Under the pieces are notes generated by a model. The model was given only the letters and a program-made list of their open reading frames with translations. It ran no database searches and was not told the DNA's origin. From a virus: DNA of 48,745 bases. The stretch lies in the IMG/VR virus record IMGVR_UViG_3300023109_000037, positions 1 to 48,745 of that record; one strand, written 5' to 3'. Shown piece after piece: positions 1 through 8,496 of this stretch. Within the stretch, counting starts at the first letter, position 1. Each line of letters starts with the position of its first letter. Position numbers and translations under genes: made by a program.

Positions 1-1948
1 TTTCTGCAACCCTATTAATCGCAATATTAGTATCATACAAAATGTCATATCTTAAAGCGTCTATTATAAATCCTGTATCTCTAGAACACTTTGCTCTACG
101 TGTAGGATCACTAAAGTCAAAATTATACCAATCACTGCCGGTATCAGGGTTGGTAACATTTGCATCTGTTATTTGATCGTCAATCCATGTTAACAAATTA
201 GAAATCACAGTTGATCTGTTACTTAACAATGTTTGTTCTGCAGTAGTTGCTGTTGTGCCTATTTGCAATGTATCAGGCATACTTAAAGATGTGTTTGCTA
301 AGTCACCTGGAACAGTTACACTTTCTGTGCCATTTAAGAATATGAAAATGATAAGATCTATCAGTTGTTCTGCTCTTGTTTTTGTTGTATTATTTGCAGC
401 AACACTTGGAATTTGCGTGATGCGTCTTTTCACCTCTAACATAGCCGCTAAAGTAGGATTCTTTTGACCTGTATTTGTTACTGTTGTATATGCACTCGCT
501 CGCAAATATGATATACCCGTGTAAACAGAATTAAAGTTTGTATCAAGTGCAACATCGTTTACAATAGCATCAACAATTAAACCGACATCTCTGTTACATT
601 TAGCCACGTTATACATAAATTTAGGAACAAGTGTGTTATTACCTGAACCGATATCCGCAAACGTAATTAATTGACTAAGATCTGAATCTGTTGCCAATCT
701 TATATTGTTAGTATCAACTTTAAGAACATAGTATACTTGTCCGTCAGTTAGTGCGCTAGGTAAGGTGTCAACCTCACGAACTTTAACAATTTGCCCATTC
801 TTCCATCCGTGATTCGCTATGTATACTGTGTGTGTTGTTGTGCTAGTTCCGTTAGAATTGAAAATAGGAAGCGCACTGCCACCGATACCAGTATCAGTAA
901 AATCTAAAGAGGATACAATCTTTTCTACTGAATAGTGTATTGTATCGTTATCAACTAAAAAGGCATCTCCGTATTTTGGAGGAGTTGTTGATGTTATTTC
1001 GATATTGGATCCGAAAGGAGTTGAAGATGCTGTCACAACACCTTGGTATAATGATTCAGATCCACCTGTTGCCTTTAATCCGTAATTACCAAATGATGCG
1101 TTCGAGTTTGTCAATGAACATTGTCCACCGCTTTCACATAAAACAGCATGATCACACGAAACAGTGAAGATAGAAACTAATTGCGCATACCCACGATTTA
1201 TAATATGAACACCTGTGCCGCCAGCATTGATTTGAGTAAACGAGTCAGATACCATCGATCTCAATCCTGTAGTTAAACTACCGTCAATCAGCATGCCTGT
1301 TGCAGTTGTATTGAACGCTGTGCAGTTTTCAACATAAGGACTTGTTACAATTTCTTGAGGTGTTTGATTATCTTGTAATGCTACAGGAGGAAATGATACA
1401 CATGCAGGTTGTCTTTTATCAGCAGCCTTATTCAAACCTATAAATGTAATATTAGTTATGTATGATGCATTTTGTACATAAAACAAATCATTTGTTGTTG
1501 TTAAACCTGTAACTTTTGTTGTTCTTAAGTTATCGCCGACAATAGAAACATTTTTAGGAACAACAACACCACCCATGGGGTTTTGTGAAGTTGTTTGATT
1601 TTGTAATGTATATACACCACTTTTAACAAAAACAGTTGTCCCTGATGTTGCGATTGCAAGCGCTGCTTCGATTGATGCAAATGATGATTCAAGCGTCAAC
1701 CCATCGCCGGCTGTATCATTACCTGATTTTGACACATAAAGCACATTATCGACTTGTGATGTTTGAGTGACATCAACAATAGAATAATTTCCTTGATCGT
1801 CTTCTTTACGAATAAACATTTTGCCATCATGTGTATTGATGGCAATTTCACCTAAAGCAAGTTCGTTAGTTTCTGCAACATTAGTAAGTGATGGCACTTC
1901 TCCTGCAGTACTGGACGTCTTATGTTTAATTCTTACATTGGTTGTCAT
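1..1948 (-). CDS. Beta-helix tail fibre-like structural protein, cut by the left window edge
   Basis: I translated this frame by hand from the ATG at 1948; it stays open to the window edge for about 649 codons, so the C-terminus is missing. Residues 1-60 resemble the short N-terminal module of phage fibres and tropism determinants (an RIK start, then ELALGEIAINTHDGKMFIRK). Residues 65-300 look like a right-handed parallel beta-helix of the pectate-lyase/DUF1565 type, beginning LYVSKSGNDTAGDG and passing through FVKSGVYTL. A domain at about 370-440 (HGWKNGQIVKV, then GQVYYV) recurs in other genes here. Two CxRD motifs follow, near 451 (KCNRDVGLIVDA) and 620 (KCSRDTGFIIDALRYD). A near-consensus late promoter (CATAAATA) lies just upstream, overlapping the stop of the preceding gene. 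By analogy with marine T4-like phages it is probably a host-contacting fibre or baseplate decoration; the exact role is unknown. Confidence 0.85.
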   Translation of the reverse strand, partial: MTTNVRIKHKTSSTAGEVPSLTNVAETNELALGEIAINTHDGKMFIRKEDDQGNYSIVDVTQTSQVDNVLYVSKSGNDTAGDGLTLESSFASIEAALAIATSGTTVFVKSGVYTLQNQTTSQNPMGGVVVPKNVSIVGDNLRTTKVTGLTTTNDLFYVQNASYITNITFIGLNKAADKRQPACVSFPPVALQDNQTPQEIVTSPYVENCTAFNTTATGMLIDGSLTTGLRSMVSDSFTQINAGGTGVHIINRGYAQLVSIFTVSCDHAVLCESGGQCSLTNSNASFGNYGLKATGGSESLYQGVVTASSTPFGSNIEITSTTPPKYGDAFLVDNDTIHYSVEKIVSSLDFTDTGIGGSALPIFNSNGTSTTTHTVYIANHGWKNGQIVKVREVDTLPSALTDGQVYYVLKVDTNNIRLATDSDLSQLITFADIGSGNNTLVPKFMYNVAKCNRDVGLIVDAIVNDVALDTNFNSVYTGISYLRASAYTTVTNTGQKNPTLAAMLEVKRRITQIPSVAANNTTKTRAEQLIDLIIFIFLNGTESVTVPGDLANTSLSMPDTLQIGTTATTAEQTLLSNRSTVISNLLTWIDDQITDANVTNPDTGSDWYNFDFSDPTRRAKCSRDTGFIIDALRYDILYDTNIAINRVAE

Positions 1949-1978
1949 TTATTGATCGCCTTGTATATGATACAATTA

Positions 1979-1986
1979 TATTTATG
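1979..1986 (-). promoter_or_regulatory. Near-consensus late promoter for the left-end fibre gene
   Basis: The minus strand reads CATAAATATAATTG, one mismatch from TATAAATA, 31 bases before the ATG at 1948 and overlapping the stop codon of the 645-residue gene. Confidence 0.5.
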
Positions 1987-3919
1987 GTGCGCCGTAAGTT
2001 CCGCCATCTATGGTCGCTATGTGAACCCAACCATTATCTGCAGTAAATTGGTCAGAGTCAAATTCAGCAACACCTTGATTATTTTTCCAGTTTTGTACAA
2101 AACCAGCATTTTGATCATCAAGTATAGGTGCAGAATTATTTGATGCTGTTGCAATTCTTGCTTCAACAGTTACATGATCACCTTGACCTGAACCCCCTTG
2201 CCCGTTTGCGCTTCCGATGATAATTGAAGAACCGTTTCCTGAACCACTGAATACTGGTGGAACTGATGAATCATATGTCCCTAAAACGCTTACATCTTTT
2301 ACATATTCTCCAAGCAAATCATCAACGTCTTGAGTCAATTTAGTTGTGATTGTTAAGTTACCTGTGCCATCCCAAGTTATGGGTGAAGCCTCCCATGCGC
2401 CTCCTGTGCCAGTATACCCACCTGATTGAACACCGCCAGTTAGTGTAATTTGACGACCAGCAACTGCCGTTGTCCCGCCTAGACCATCAATATCATTTTG
2501 CGTTAATACAGAACTATCAAAACCCGTTGTGGTTGTTGCGTTACCGGTAACATTGCCTTCAACATCTGCAACAAGAGTGCCCGCATTACCTGTAAATACT
2601 TGAGCATTAACACCGTTTGTCGCTTCTGGTATTAATACAAATTTGTGATCAGAATCTCTGAATCCAAAAAATCCGTGTTTTGCGCCTGAATCGTTGTATT
2701 TAAATTTAATACCACGATCTAAATTATCATCTGTTGTATCATCACCCAACTCAATCACAGGATCTTTAATTGTAACTACAGTTGAGTCAACCGTTGTAGT
2801 TGTTCCAGTTACCTGCAAGTTTCCAGTAATTGTTGTATTTCCGCCAACAGTTAAGTCGTCTTGAACAGCAACCGTACTTTTTGATGCACCTATTGTAATA
2901 GCATCTGTTGTCGCAAATAAGTTTACAGGGTTTGTTGCAGTTTGTAACACATCTGCATCACCGCCGCCTGTTGCGCCTGAGTGTAAGTCGTGATCACTGC
3001 CGCCAACTTGTGTTGACAATTTGAAACTGTTTCCTACACCATTTCCTGCATCAAATTGAGAGAAAATGACATAATATGTCGTTGCAGGATTTAACCCATC
3101 TAAGGCTGTTCCTGTTCCTCCATGTGTGTATGTTACTGCATCACCATCAGTGAACCCATGATTATTAATTTTTATTAGATTAGTAGATAGATTAACAATT
3201 GATGTATCAGATGCATCAAATTGATGATATACCTTAGGGGTAACTTGCTCAATGGTATCATCATCTATTTTAATTTTGTTAAGACCTGAACCAAGAGTCA
3301 CAGTGCCAAATGCAACATCGTCATCTACAGCAAGTTGCTGTTGCAGACCTATCGTAAGAACATCTGTGGTTGCATTAAAAAGTGTTGTAACACCCTGAGT
3401 TCCTGTGACAACAAGCGTTGATGATGCCTCAACGACACCTGCGTTTGTGTTATCAGAAACATTTATTCCTCCAGCAACACCATCAACATATCCTTTTGTT
3501 GCGACTTGATTAACAGGGGATAGAGCAGTAGGAGAAGGCAACCCTGTAATTGTTGCGGTGCCATCAGATATAATGTTTCCGCCACTGAATGTTAATCCGG
3601 TAGCAGATAAAGTAATAGTGTTTCCTGTAAGAGCTAAGTTCGCACTAGCATCACCTACATTAAGTGCGCCTATTCGACTATCGCCGTCAACGATAATTGC
3701 TGAACTTGCAGTTAACGTGCCTGCATCGTGATCTAATAAATTAGTATAATATTGACCACCTACAGGTGTTGAAGCAGCTGCTGCGCCATCACCCGTACCG
3801 ATATATAATTTATCTCCGCCAGGGCCTTGTAAGAACGAATATGCTAATTCACCCTCTTTTAACACACCCGGATCTGGTTGTCCTACGCTAGATGATCTTT
3901 TTAACTTTATAGTACTCAT
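1982..3919 (-). CDS. Tail fibre-like structural protein (645 aa)
   Basis: Residues 1-45 form the same sort of N-terminal module as the next gene downstream (STIKLKRSSS, then GELAYSF and KLYIGTGDG). Residues about 248-330 carry the recurrent HGFTDGDAVTY...TTYYV domain. Residues about 355-435 match a segment I recognise from cyanophage fibre proteins: a VGGNTTITGNLQVTGTTTT repeat, then DPVIELGDD, DRGIKFKYND and KHGFFGF. The repetitive Thr/Gly/Val-rich composition fits a beta-structured trimeric fibre shaft. Its ATG overlaps the stop of the 78-residue gene by one base (TAATG), implying coupled translation. A side fibre or baseplate-attached fibre is the best guess; no enzymatic motif or S74 chaperone is present. 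Confidence 0.85.
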   Translation of the reverse strand: MSTIKLKRSSSVGQPDPGVLKEGELAYSFLQGPGGDKLYIGTGDGAAAASTPVGGQYYTNLLDHDAGTLTASSAIIVDGDSRIGALNVGDASANLALTGNTITLSATGLTFSGGNIISDGTATITGLPSPTALSPVNQVATKGYVDGVAGGINVSDNTNAGVVEASSTLVVTGTQGVTTLFNATTDVLTIGLQQQLAVDDDVAFGTVTLGSGLNKIKIDDDTIEQVTPKVYHQFDASDTSIVNLSTNLIKINNHGFTDGDAVTYTHGGTGTALDGLNPATTYYVIFSQFDAGNGVGNSFKLSTQVGGSDHDLHSGATGGGDADVLQTATNPVNLFATTDAITIGASKSTVAVQDDLTVGGNTTITGNLQVTGTTTTVDSTVVTIKDPVIELGDDTTDDNLDRGIKFKYNDSGAKHGFFGFRDSDHKFVLIPEATNGVNAQVFTGNAGTLVADVEGNVTGNATTTTGFDSSVLTQNDIDGLGGTTAVAGRQITLTGGVQSGGYTGTGGAWEASPITWDGTGNLTITTKLTQDVDDLLGEYVKDVSVLGTYDSSVPPVFSGSGNGSSIIIGSANGQGGSGQGDHVTVEARIATASNNSAPILDDQNAGFVQNWKNNQGVAEFDSDQFTADNGWVHIATIDGGTYGAP

Positions 3920-4155
3920 TAGAATGTGCCCCCTTCAAGCACAGTTGAACTTGTGTCTAAATCGGTTGTAGCTGTCCATTTGCCGACACCAGTTTCAAGA
4001 TTTTGTTTATACACTAAAATTGCACCATTAGTCAATCCTGAAGCATCTACATCAAACAAATCTGATAAATGGATACTTCCTGCTGTTCCTCCAACCTGAT
4101 AATTTGTGACTAATAATCTATTTGTTGGTGTTACGGTAGCTTTTATACTCGCCAT
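3919..4155 (-). CDS. Small structural-type protein (78 aa)
   Basis: This short protein begins MASIKATVTPTNRLLVTNYQ and contains HLSDLFDVDASGLTNGAILVYK, followed by KWTATTDLDTSSTVLEGGTF at the C-terminus. The segment around NGAILVY...KWTATTDLD resembles a module often seen near the N-terminus of marine phage fibre proteins, here encoded as a free-standing gene. It sits between the Ig-like protein (one base away) and the 645-residue fibre (one-base overlap), so it should be made together with them. A connector or adaptor for the fibre is a plausible inference from position only. It is kept as a real gene because of its precise fit in the gene chain. Confidence 0.75.
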   Translation of the reverse strand: MASIKATVTPTNRLLVTNYQVGGTAGSIHLSDLFDVDASGLTNGAILVYKQNLETGVGKWTATTDLDTSSTVLEGGTF

Positions 4156-4156
4156 T

Positions 4157-4543
4157 TTAAATCCTTGTCATTCCTGGTGTGACTGTAACGGTTCCCTGAA
4201 CTACACGATCTGTTTTACTATTTTGTGCAACAGGTGCTGTAATCTCGACATCATATAAATATCTACCAGGTTCGAGAGAAGTTGTGCCTGCATGTGTTAC
4301 TACATTAGGTTCAGTACCTGTAGTATAATCGTCTTTAGGTAATACCAATGTAATCTGACCTGACACATCGTTGTGTGAGGTTTGAAAAGTTGTTGTTGCT
4401 GTTGATGATGCATAGTTTTTGCGCATCTGTGAAGCAACTGTATAACCTGTAAGATCAACAGGTACGCCAGATGGATCGGATAAATCAATTGTGGCATCAA
4501 AGTCAGCGCCTTGATCTATTGTTATATTTGCTCTAATAGCCAT
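4157..4543 (-). CDS. Small Ig-like/baseplate-type structural protein (128 aa)
   Basis: The frame can be extended 5' to a TTG at 4555, but the GGAG at 4549-4552 lies six bases before the ATG at 4543 and is the likely ribosome-binding site, so I start there (protein begins MAIRANITIDQGADF). The sequence pattern of a QGADF opening, DLTGYTVASQMRK, GQITLVL, LEPGRYLYDVEI and a final VQGTVTVTPGMTR is a beta-sandwich type common in marine T4-like phages and similar to the N-terminal domain of upper baseplate proteins. It is the first gene of a leftward unit driven by the palindromic late promoter at 4570-4581. It is probably a virion structural component; no specific T4 counterpart is assigned. Confidence 0.82.
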   Translation of the reverse strand: MAIRANITIDQGADFDATIDLSDPSGVPVDLTGYTVASQMRKNYASSTATTTFQTSHNDVSGQITLVLPKDDYTTGTEPNVVTHAGTTSLEPGRYLYDVEITAPVAQNSKTDRVVQGTVTVTPGMTRI

Positions 4544-4569
4544 CATTTTCTCCAATTAATGTTAATTAG

Positions 4570-4577
4570 TATTTATA
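4570..4577 (-). promoter_or_regulatory. Late promoter, leftward
   Basis: The minus strand reads TATAAATA, the T4-type late promoter element recognised by the phage sigma factor gp55. It lies 27 bases upstream of the ATG at 4543 and shares a perfect 12-base palindrome with the rightward promoter. Confidence 0.75.
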
Positions 4578-4581
4578 AATA
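4574..4581 (+). promoter_or_regulatory. Late promoter, rightward
   Basis: The plus strand reads TATAAATA, 33 bases before the ATG of the rightward gene at 4615. An AGGA ribosome-binding site follows at about 4606. Together with the leftward element it forms TATTTATAAATA (4570-4581). Confidence 0.75.
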
Positions 4582-4614
4582 ATATAAACACAACCTTCTC
4601 AATAGAGGAAAAAC

Positions 4615-7101
4615 ATGGCAATTTCTAAATACACAAGAATAGGTTTGAGGGCAGATAAGAATTTAGATGATCTTCTAAATGCACCAGCCGCCTTAGCAAA
4701 TGTTCTTGACGACTTTACGCTAGGAGAAACATTTGTTCCCGGTGATTTAACTGTTATCAACGGATTAAGCACAACAAATGTATTTGCTTCAGATTTAGGT
4801 GAAATCGTAGACATCGATGTATCATTCACATCAGTATCTTTAGATGAATCAGGCAATACTATTGTAGGATTACCTGCTCCTCTAGAACCTGCAATAAGAG
4901 TGAAAGATACTCTTGAAGAGAAGTTAGTGCTTACTGGTAATCCAATATCATACTTTGGTGGACCTGGGCCCAAAACATTTGTGGTACCCTCTTCTGAACT
5001 TGATGCAAACTGCGGGCAACTAACATCACCAACTGTGTCAGCAGATGATGTTTTTGATACAACAAATGCCAATGGTAACTTAATACTACCAAACGATTAC
5101 TGGCTAGACGGCAGATTTGCATTCTCAGATGTATTCCACCCATCACTACAAGATTCTTTTGGTGGTATTTGTTGGGATGGGTACATGACATACAGATCAA
5201 AAGATAATCAAAACTTTTTTATTTCAACGAATGCATTTTACATATTTGAAATATATGATGATGCTACAACTACGTGGACAACAATACAATCACTCACACA
5301 AGAAAGCGTTGATGTAGTAACAACAGGTGCTGTATCAAATGCAGTTGCTATCACTGTAAGCGATTCTGATTTTGCAAAAGTGTTTGTTGGAATGAAAACA
5401 ACAATCAACTCAGCAGAATTCGAAATTACTGAAACTAATCAATCGACAAACACAATTACATTCATCCCGGCAGGAAGCGCAGTAGATTTCACATTACTAA
5501 ACGGCGCAACAGTGACTTTGAATTGGACAATAGGTGAAAATGTATTAAGGGGACCTAATTATTTCCCTATACAAATTCCTTATGGTACAGGAAAAAGATA
5601 CAGATTAACAGCATGGTATCCAAAACCTGATCAATTTGCAGTCAATAAAGTTAATAACACTGGGGGATTGCTCACCACTTACGGTCCTTTTGGGTTATTG
5701 TTTGACGGGACTGCTAGCGATGAAACAAATCAAATTTTCGCTGATTGGTACCCACCAGAATCAAAACCTAATGATCCTGGAATAACGCCTGCAAATTATA
5801 CATATGAAAATTTTAAAAGAAATAAGTTGGGTGCAGGAAAAAAGGACACGACCACATCTATAGAAAATGAAAGTCCTGTATTTTTAGGATATGAGCCGAA
5901 AAAAGAATCTGACGAAATTACTGATGTAAACTTCGGCGGTTTACCTAATAATTTAACACTTACATGGAAAGGCGACAATACATTCTACGGAGCACCGTCA
6001 CAGTTTTCAATAAGTTCTTTAGACATCAACGAAGGGGACATTTTATTATTTTCAGGATTAAGGGCAGCAGGACAATATTATCTTCGTGTTGCCGAAACTC
6101 GATCAAGCGGGTATATTTTCACGAACGCATTTTTACAGAATGATATGTCAGCGATCATGACAACTTTAGGGTTCAGTGTTGATGATGATATATCATTTTT
6201 TGTTATAAAACCTAAAGGTTTAGTGTGTATTTTAACAGAGACAGTAAGTGATGGGCCTACAGCAGCAGATGCATCACATTCACACGCAGGTGATGTGATT
6301 TTAAATTCGGTAAATGAGTTCAAAGATATTGATATAAGAAAAGGCGACCTCGTTTTGAATCTTGGGGCAACTACAGGTCCTCAATACTTTAGAAGAATTT
6401 CAACTGACATAGATCGATCAACAGCAACAGATGTTGCATTTGATTCAACACCCATATTCGCTGGAGATACTAGCACAACTCATGCGGGCGGGTATATTTT
6501 GATATATGCGCACAGAGGTTTGTCTGATCAATCGCTGTCGCAACAATGCGTAGGTGTGTACGGAAAAGAAGTAACAGCAAATGCAGTTACTGGCGATACA
6601 CAAATTACAATCTCATCAACGAGTGGCGTGACTGCAACAAATGCACCTACAGTCGGTGATTATGTACAGTTTGGAACAGTTGTGCCAAACGCAACAAGAG
6701 TTGCTAGCGTTGATAGCGCAACACAAATAACATTGTCAAATCCATTGGCTGCACCATTAAATGCAGCATCAACTTTAATTTTCATTAAAGACGCAAATGC
6801 AGTTGTAACCGATGGCGTTGTCGAAAGCAGAGAAGTTTGTATCATTCCTTTAAACACTGCGCCGCCCTTTGCTGGCACCGATACAGGATTGCAAACAACA
6901 TCAACACATCCACACCTTGTTATCACGGGTGATTTTGAGGTAACGGGATTGCAAATAAACACAGCAACTGTTAATAATCTTTCTGCAACATCAGGTACTA
7001 ATAGCAGTTCAGGTGCAACAGCGAATGAAGGATTGTTGTTAAAGAAACCTACAGGTGACGGATCAACTTTACAGCAATATTGGCTATTTGTAGATAACTA
7101 G
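4615..7101 (+). CDS. Virion structural protein of cyanophage/marine T4-like type (828 aa), encoded opposite to its neighbours
   Basis: The N-terminus (MAISKYTRIGLRADKNLDDL) resembles a structural protein that I recall from T4-like cyanophages; I know of no T4 counterpart. A central region is beta-rich and aromatic (YWLDGRFAFSDVF, WDGYMTYRSKDN). A domain at about residues 655-730 (GDTQITISSTSGV, VGDYVQFGT, ITLSNPLAAPLN) is a type often found in phage fibres. The extreme C-terminus is a compact QQYWLFVDN. The gene has its own rightward late promoter at 4574-4581 and ends 10 bases from the stop of the convergent 457-residue gene. It is the only complete rightward gene in the window. The role is probably fibre or baseplate decoration; this is inference. 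Confidence 0.85.
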   Translation: MAISKYTRIGLRADKNLDDLLNAPAALANVLDDFTLGETFVPGDLTVINGLSTTNVFASDLGEIVDIDVSFTSVSLDESGNTIVGLPAPLEPAIRVKDTLEEKLVLTGNPISYFGGPGPKTFVVPSSELDANCGQLTSPTVSADDVFDTTNANGNLILPNDYWLDGRFAFSDVFHPSLQDSFGGICWDGYMTYRSKDNQNFFISTNAFYIFEIYDDATTTWTTIQSLTQESVDVVTTGAVSNAVAITVSDSDFAKVFVGMKTTINSAEFEITETNQSTNTITFIPAGSAVDFTLLNGATVTLNWTIGENVLRGPNYFPIQIPYGTGKRYRLTAWYPKPDQFAVNKVNNTGGLLTTYGPFGLLFDGTASDETNQIFADWYPPESKPNDPGITPANYTYENFKRNKLGAGKKDTTTSIENESPVFLGYEPKKESDEITDVNFGGLPNNLTLTWKGDNTFYGAPSQFSISSLDINEGDILLFSGLRAAGQYYLRVAETRSSGYIFTNAFLQNDMSAIMTTLGFSVDDDISFFVIKPKGLVCILTETVSDGPTAADASHSHAGDVILNSVNEFKDIDIRKGDLVLNLGATTGPQYFRRISTDIDRSTATDVAFDSTPIFAGDTSTTHAGGYILIYAHRGLSDQSLSQQCVGVYGKEVTANAVTGDTQITISSTSGVTATNAPTVGDYVQFGTVVPNATRVASVDSATQITLSNPLAAPLNAASTLIFIKDANAVVTDGVVESREVCIIPLNTAPPFAGTDTGLQTTSTHPHLVITGDFEVTGLQINTATVNNLSATSGTNSSSGATANEGLLLKKPTGDGSTLQQYWLFVDN

Positions 7102-7111
7102 ATAACCAACC

Positions 7112-8485
7112 TTAAGAGTCAAAAATTGCATCTGTGTTGGTCAATAACAAATAGAACGGTTCCCCGTTAATGTCAACTTTAACTTTATGTGTCCAGTTAT
7201 CGTTGACTACAGCATTACCGCTATTTACTGAGTTGGCGACTGTTCTAATACCAGAAGGGTTTGTCGTAATCAAATGCGCATCCTTACCTGTATTAAATAT
7301 CAAATTTAAAACTCTTGCTGATTGATTAGGTTCAACAGTTTTGATCACGGGTTGATTTGTTGCAGAATTTAATGTTTCGGACGAAGAAATCACCCATGGG
7401 TTTGTGATATCAGAAAACGCTCTTTTAGATGATATTGTTCCATCAGGATTAGGTGCAATGATATACAATCCGGGCAATGTCTGTTCTGTCGCAGATACGC
7501 CTAATACTAAATTTTGATCATTAGTAATATTAACCGCACCATTAATATTCATTGTTTGGTTAAATGAATTGGGTTTATAAGACACAATATTACGTGCCTC
7601 TTTATATGAGAATATGTCAATTGTTTGAAAGTATAGATTATCTGTTCCTGAAACGGATTGAAATTTCAACAATCCACTCTGTTGAGACCTATCAAAATCA
7701 TCACCATCTTCTTCATTATCTGAATTAGCAGTATTGTACAAGATGGACATAAAAGAAGAACCATCATTTAAAACTGGACGTGTTGCCGAAAAATTGCTAA
7801 TATTTTCAAACCGAACAGGATCTCTTCTGAGAAACTTTTTAGTTAACAATGAAGTAAAAAATGACCAGGGTCTCACAGTTTCAACTTTTGCCGTATTAGA
7901 GTTACCTACACTTGACCCAACATCTTGTGCTATAAACTCTGACCCAATAGAATACGCAACACCTGATGTTCCTGCTAGTGTATTCCAGTTTGCTTGTGTC
8001 ACAGACCCTAAATCTGTTATTCTATATTTTCCTAGAGCGGGAACATCTTGTAACACAGAAACAGTTTTTTGATTTGTTGAAATATCATACTCGTATAATT
8101 GAAATCTAGATCGTGCATCACTTTGTCCTACATAGTGATAAGAAACATCAGATGAGTCCCCCGAGTTATTTAGCGTAAAAACCACTGTACCATTTGAAAA
8201 TGGTATGACTCCAAATTGATTTTGAGGTATGACTATGTAATGGAATTGAGATGCATTATCGCCTTCTGAGTACAACACTTCGCTAGAAGATGCGTATGCA
8301 TCTTTTGATGCAGTAAACTGTTTCGCTCCATAATCTAATTCAATTATTGTTTGCAAATTTGATGTGAACAGCGCTATATCATCTGAGATACCTTCACCTG
8401 CAAGGTTATTCATGATTCCCCTTGCGGACAATCTTCCTTGAGATTCAAATAAATTTGATGTTTGTGCAAATCCTAAAGCTGCCAT
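7112..8485 (-). CDS. Structural protein of unknown role (457 aa)
   Basis: The N-terminus (MAALGFAQTSNLFESQGRLS) then RGIMNNLAGEGISDDIALF suggests an alpha-helical start before a beta-rich body. Residues about 152-201 contain a module YRITDLGSV...W...VAYSIGSEFIA that also occurs near the C-terminus of the gp7-like protein. It is the last gene of the giant-protein block, 11 bases downstream of the leucine-rich-repeat gene, with an AAAGGA ribosome-binding site before the ATG. Its 3' end meets the rightward 828-residue gene. No signal peptide, membrane segment or enzymatic motif is visible. Likely virion-associated from context. Confidence 0.8.
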   Translation of the reverse strand: MAALGFAQTSNLFESQGRLSARGIMNNLAGEGISDDIALFTSNLQTIIELDYGAKQFTASKDAYASSSEVLYSEGDNASQFHYIVIPQNQFGVIPFSNGTVVFTLNNSGDSSDVSYHYVGQSDARSRFQLYEYDISTNQKTVSVLQDVPALGKYRITDLGSVTQANWNTLAGTSGVAYSIGSEFIAQDVGSSVGNSNTAKVETVRPWSFFTSLLTKKFLRRDPVRFENISNFSATRPVLNDGSSFMSILYNTANSDNEEDGDDFDRSQQSGLLKFQSVSGTDNLYFQTIDIFSYKEARNIVSYKPNSFNQTMNINGAVNITNDQNLVLGVSATEQTLPGLYIIAPNPDGTISSKRAFSDITNPWVISSSETLNSATNQPVIKTVEPNQSARVLNLIFNTGKDAHLITTNPSGIRTVANSVNSGNAVVNDNWTHKVKVDINGEPFYLLLTNTDAIFDS

Positions 8486-8496
8486 TCTGCGTTCCT

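Noticed and set aside
4254-4261. TATAAATA on the plus strand inside the Ig-like gene
   Set aside because: It is antisense within a gene, about 360 bases from the rightward start, and explained by codons for Tyr-Leu-Tyr in a conserved motif; the palindromic promoter already serves that gene.
4599-5072. Minus-strand open frame of 157 codons opposite the rightward structural gene
   Set aside because: The rightward frame has a conserved N-terminus, promoter and ribosome-binding site; the opposite frame has none.
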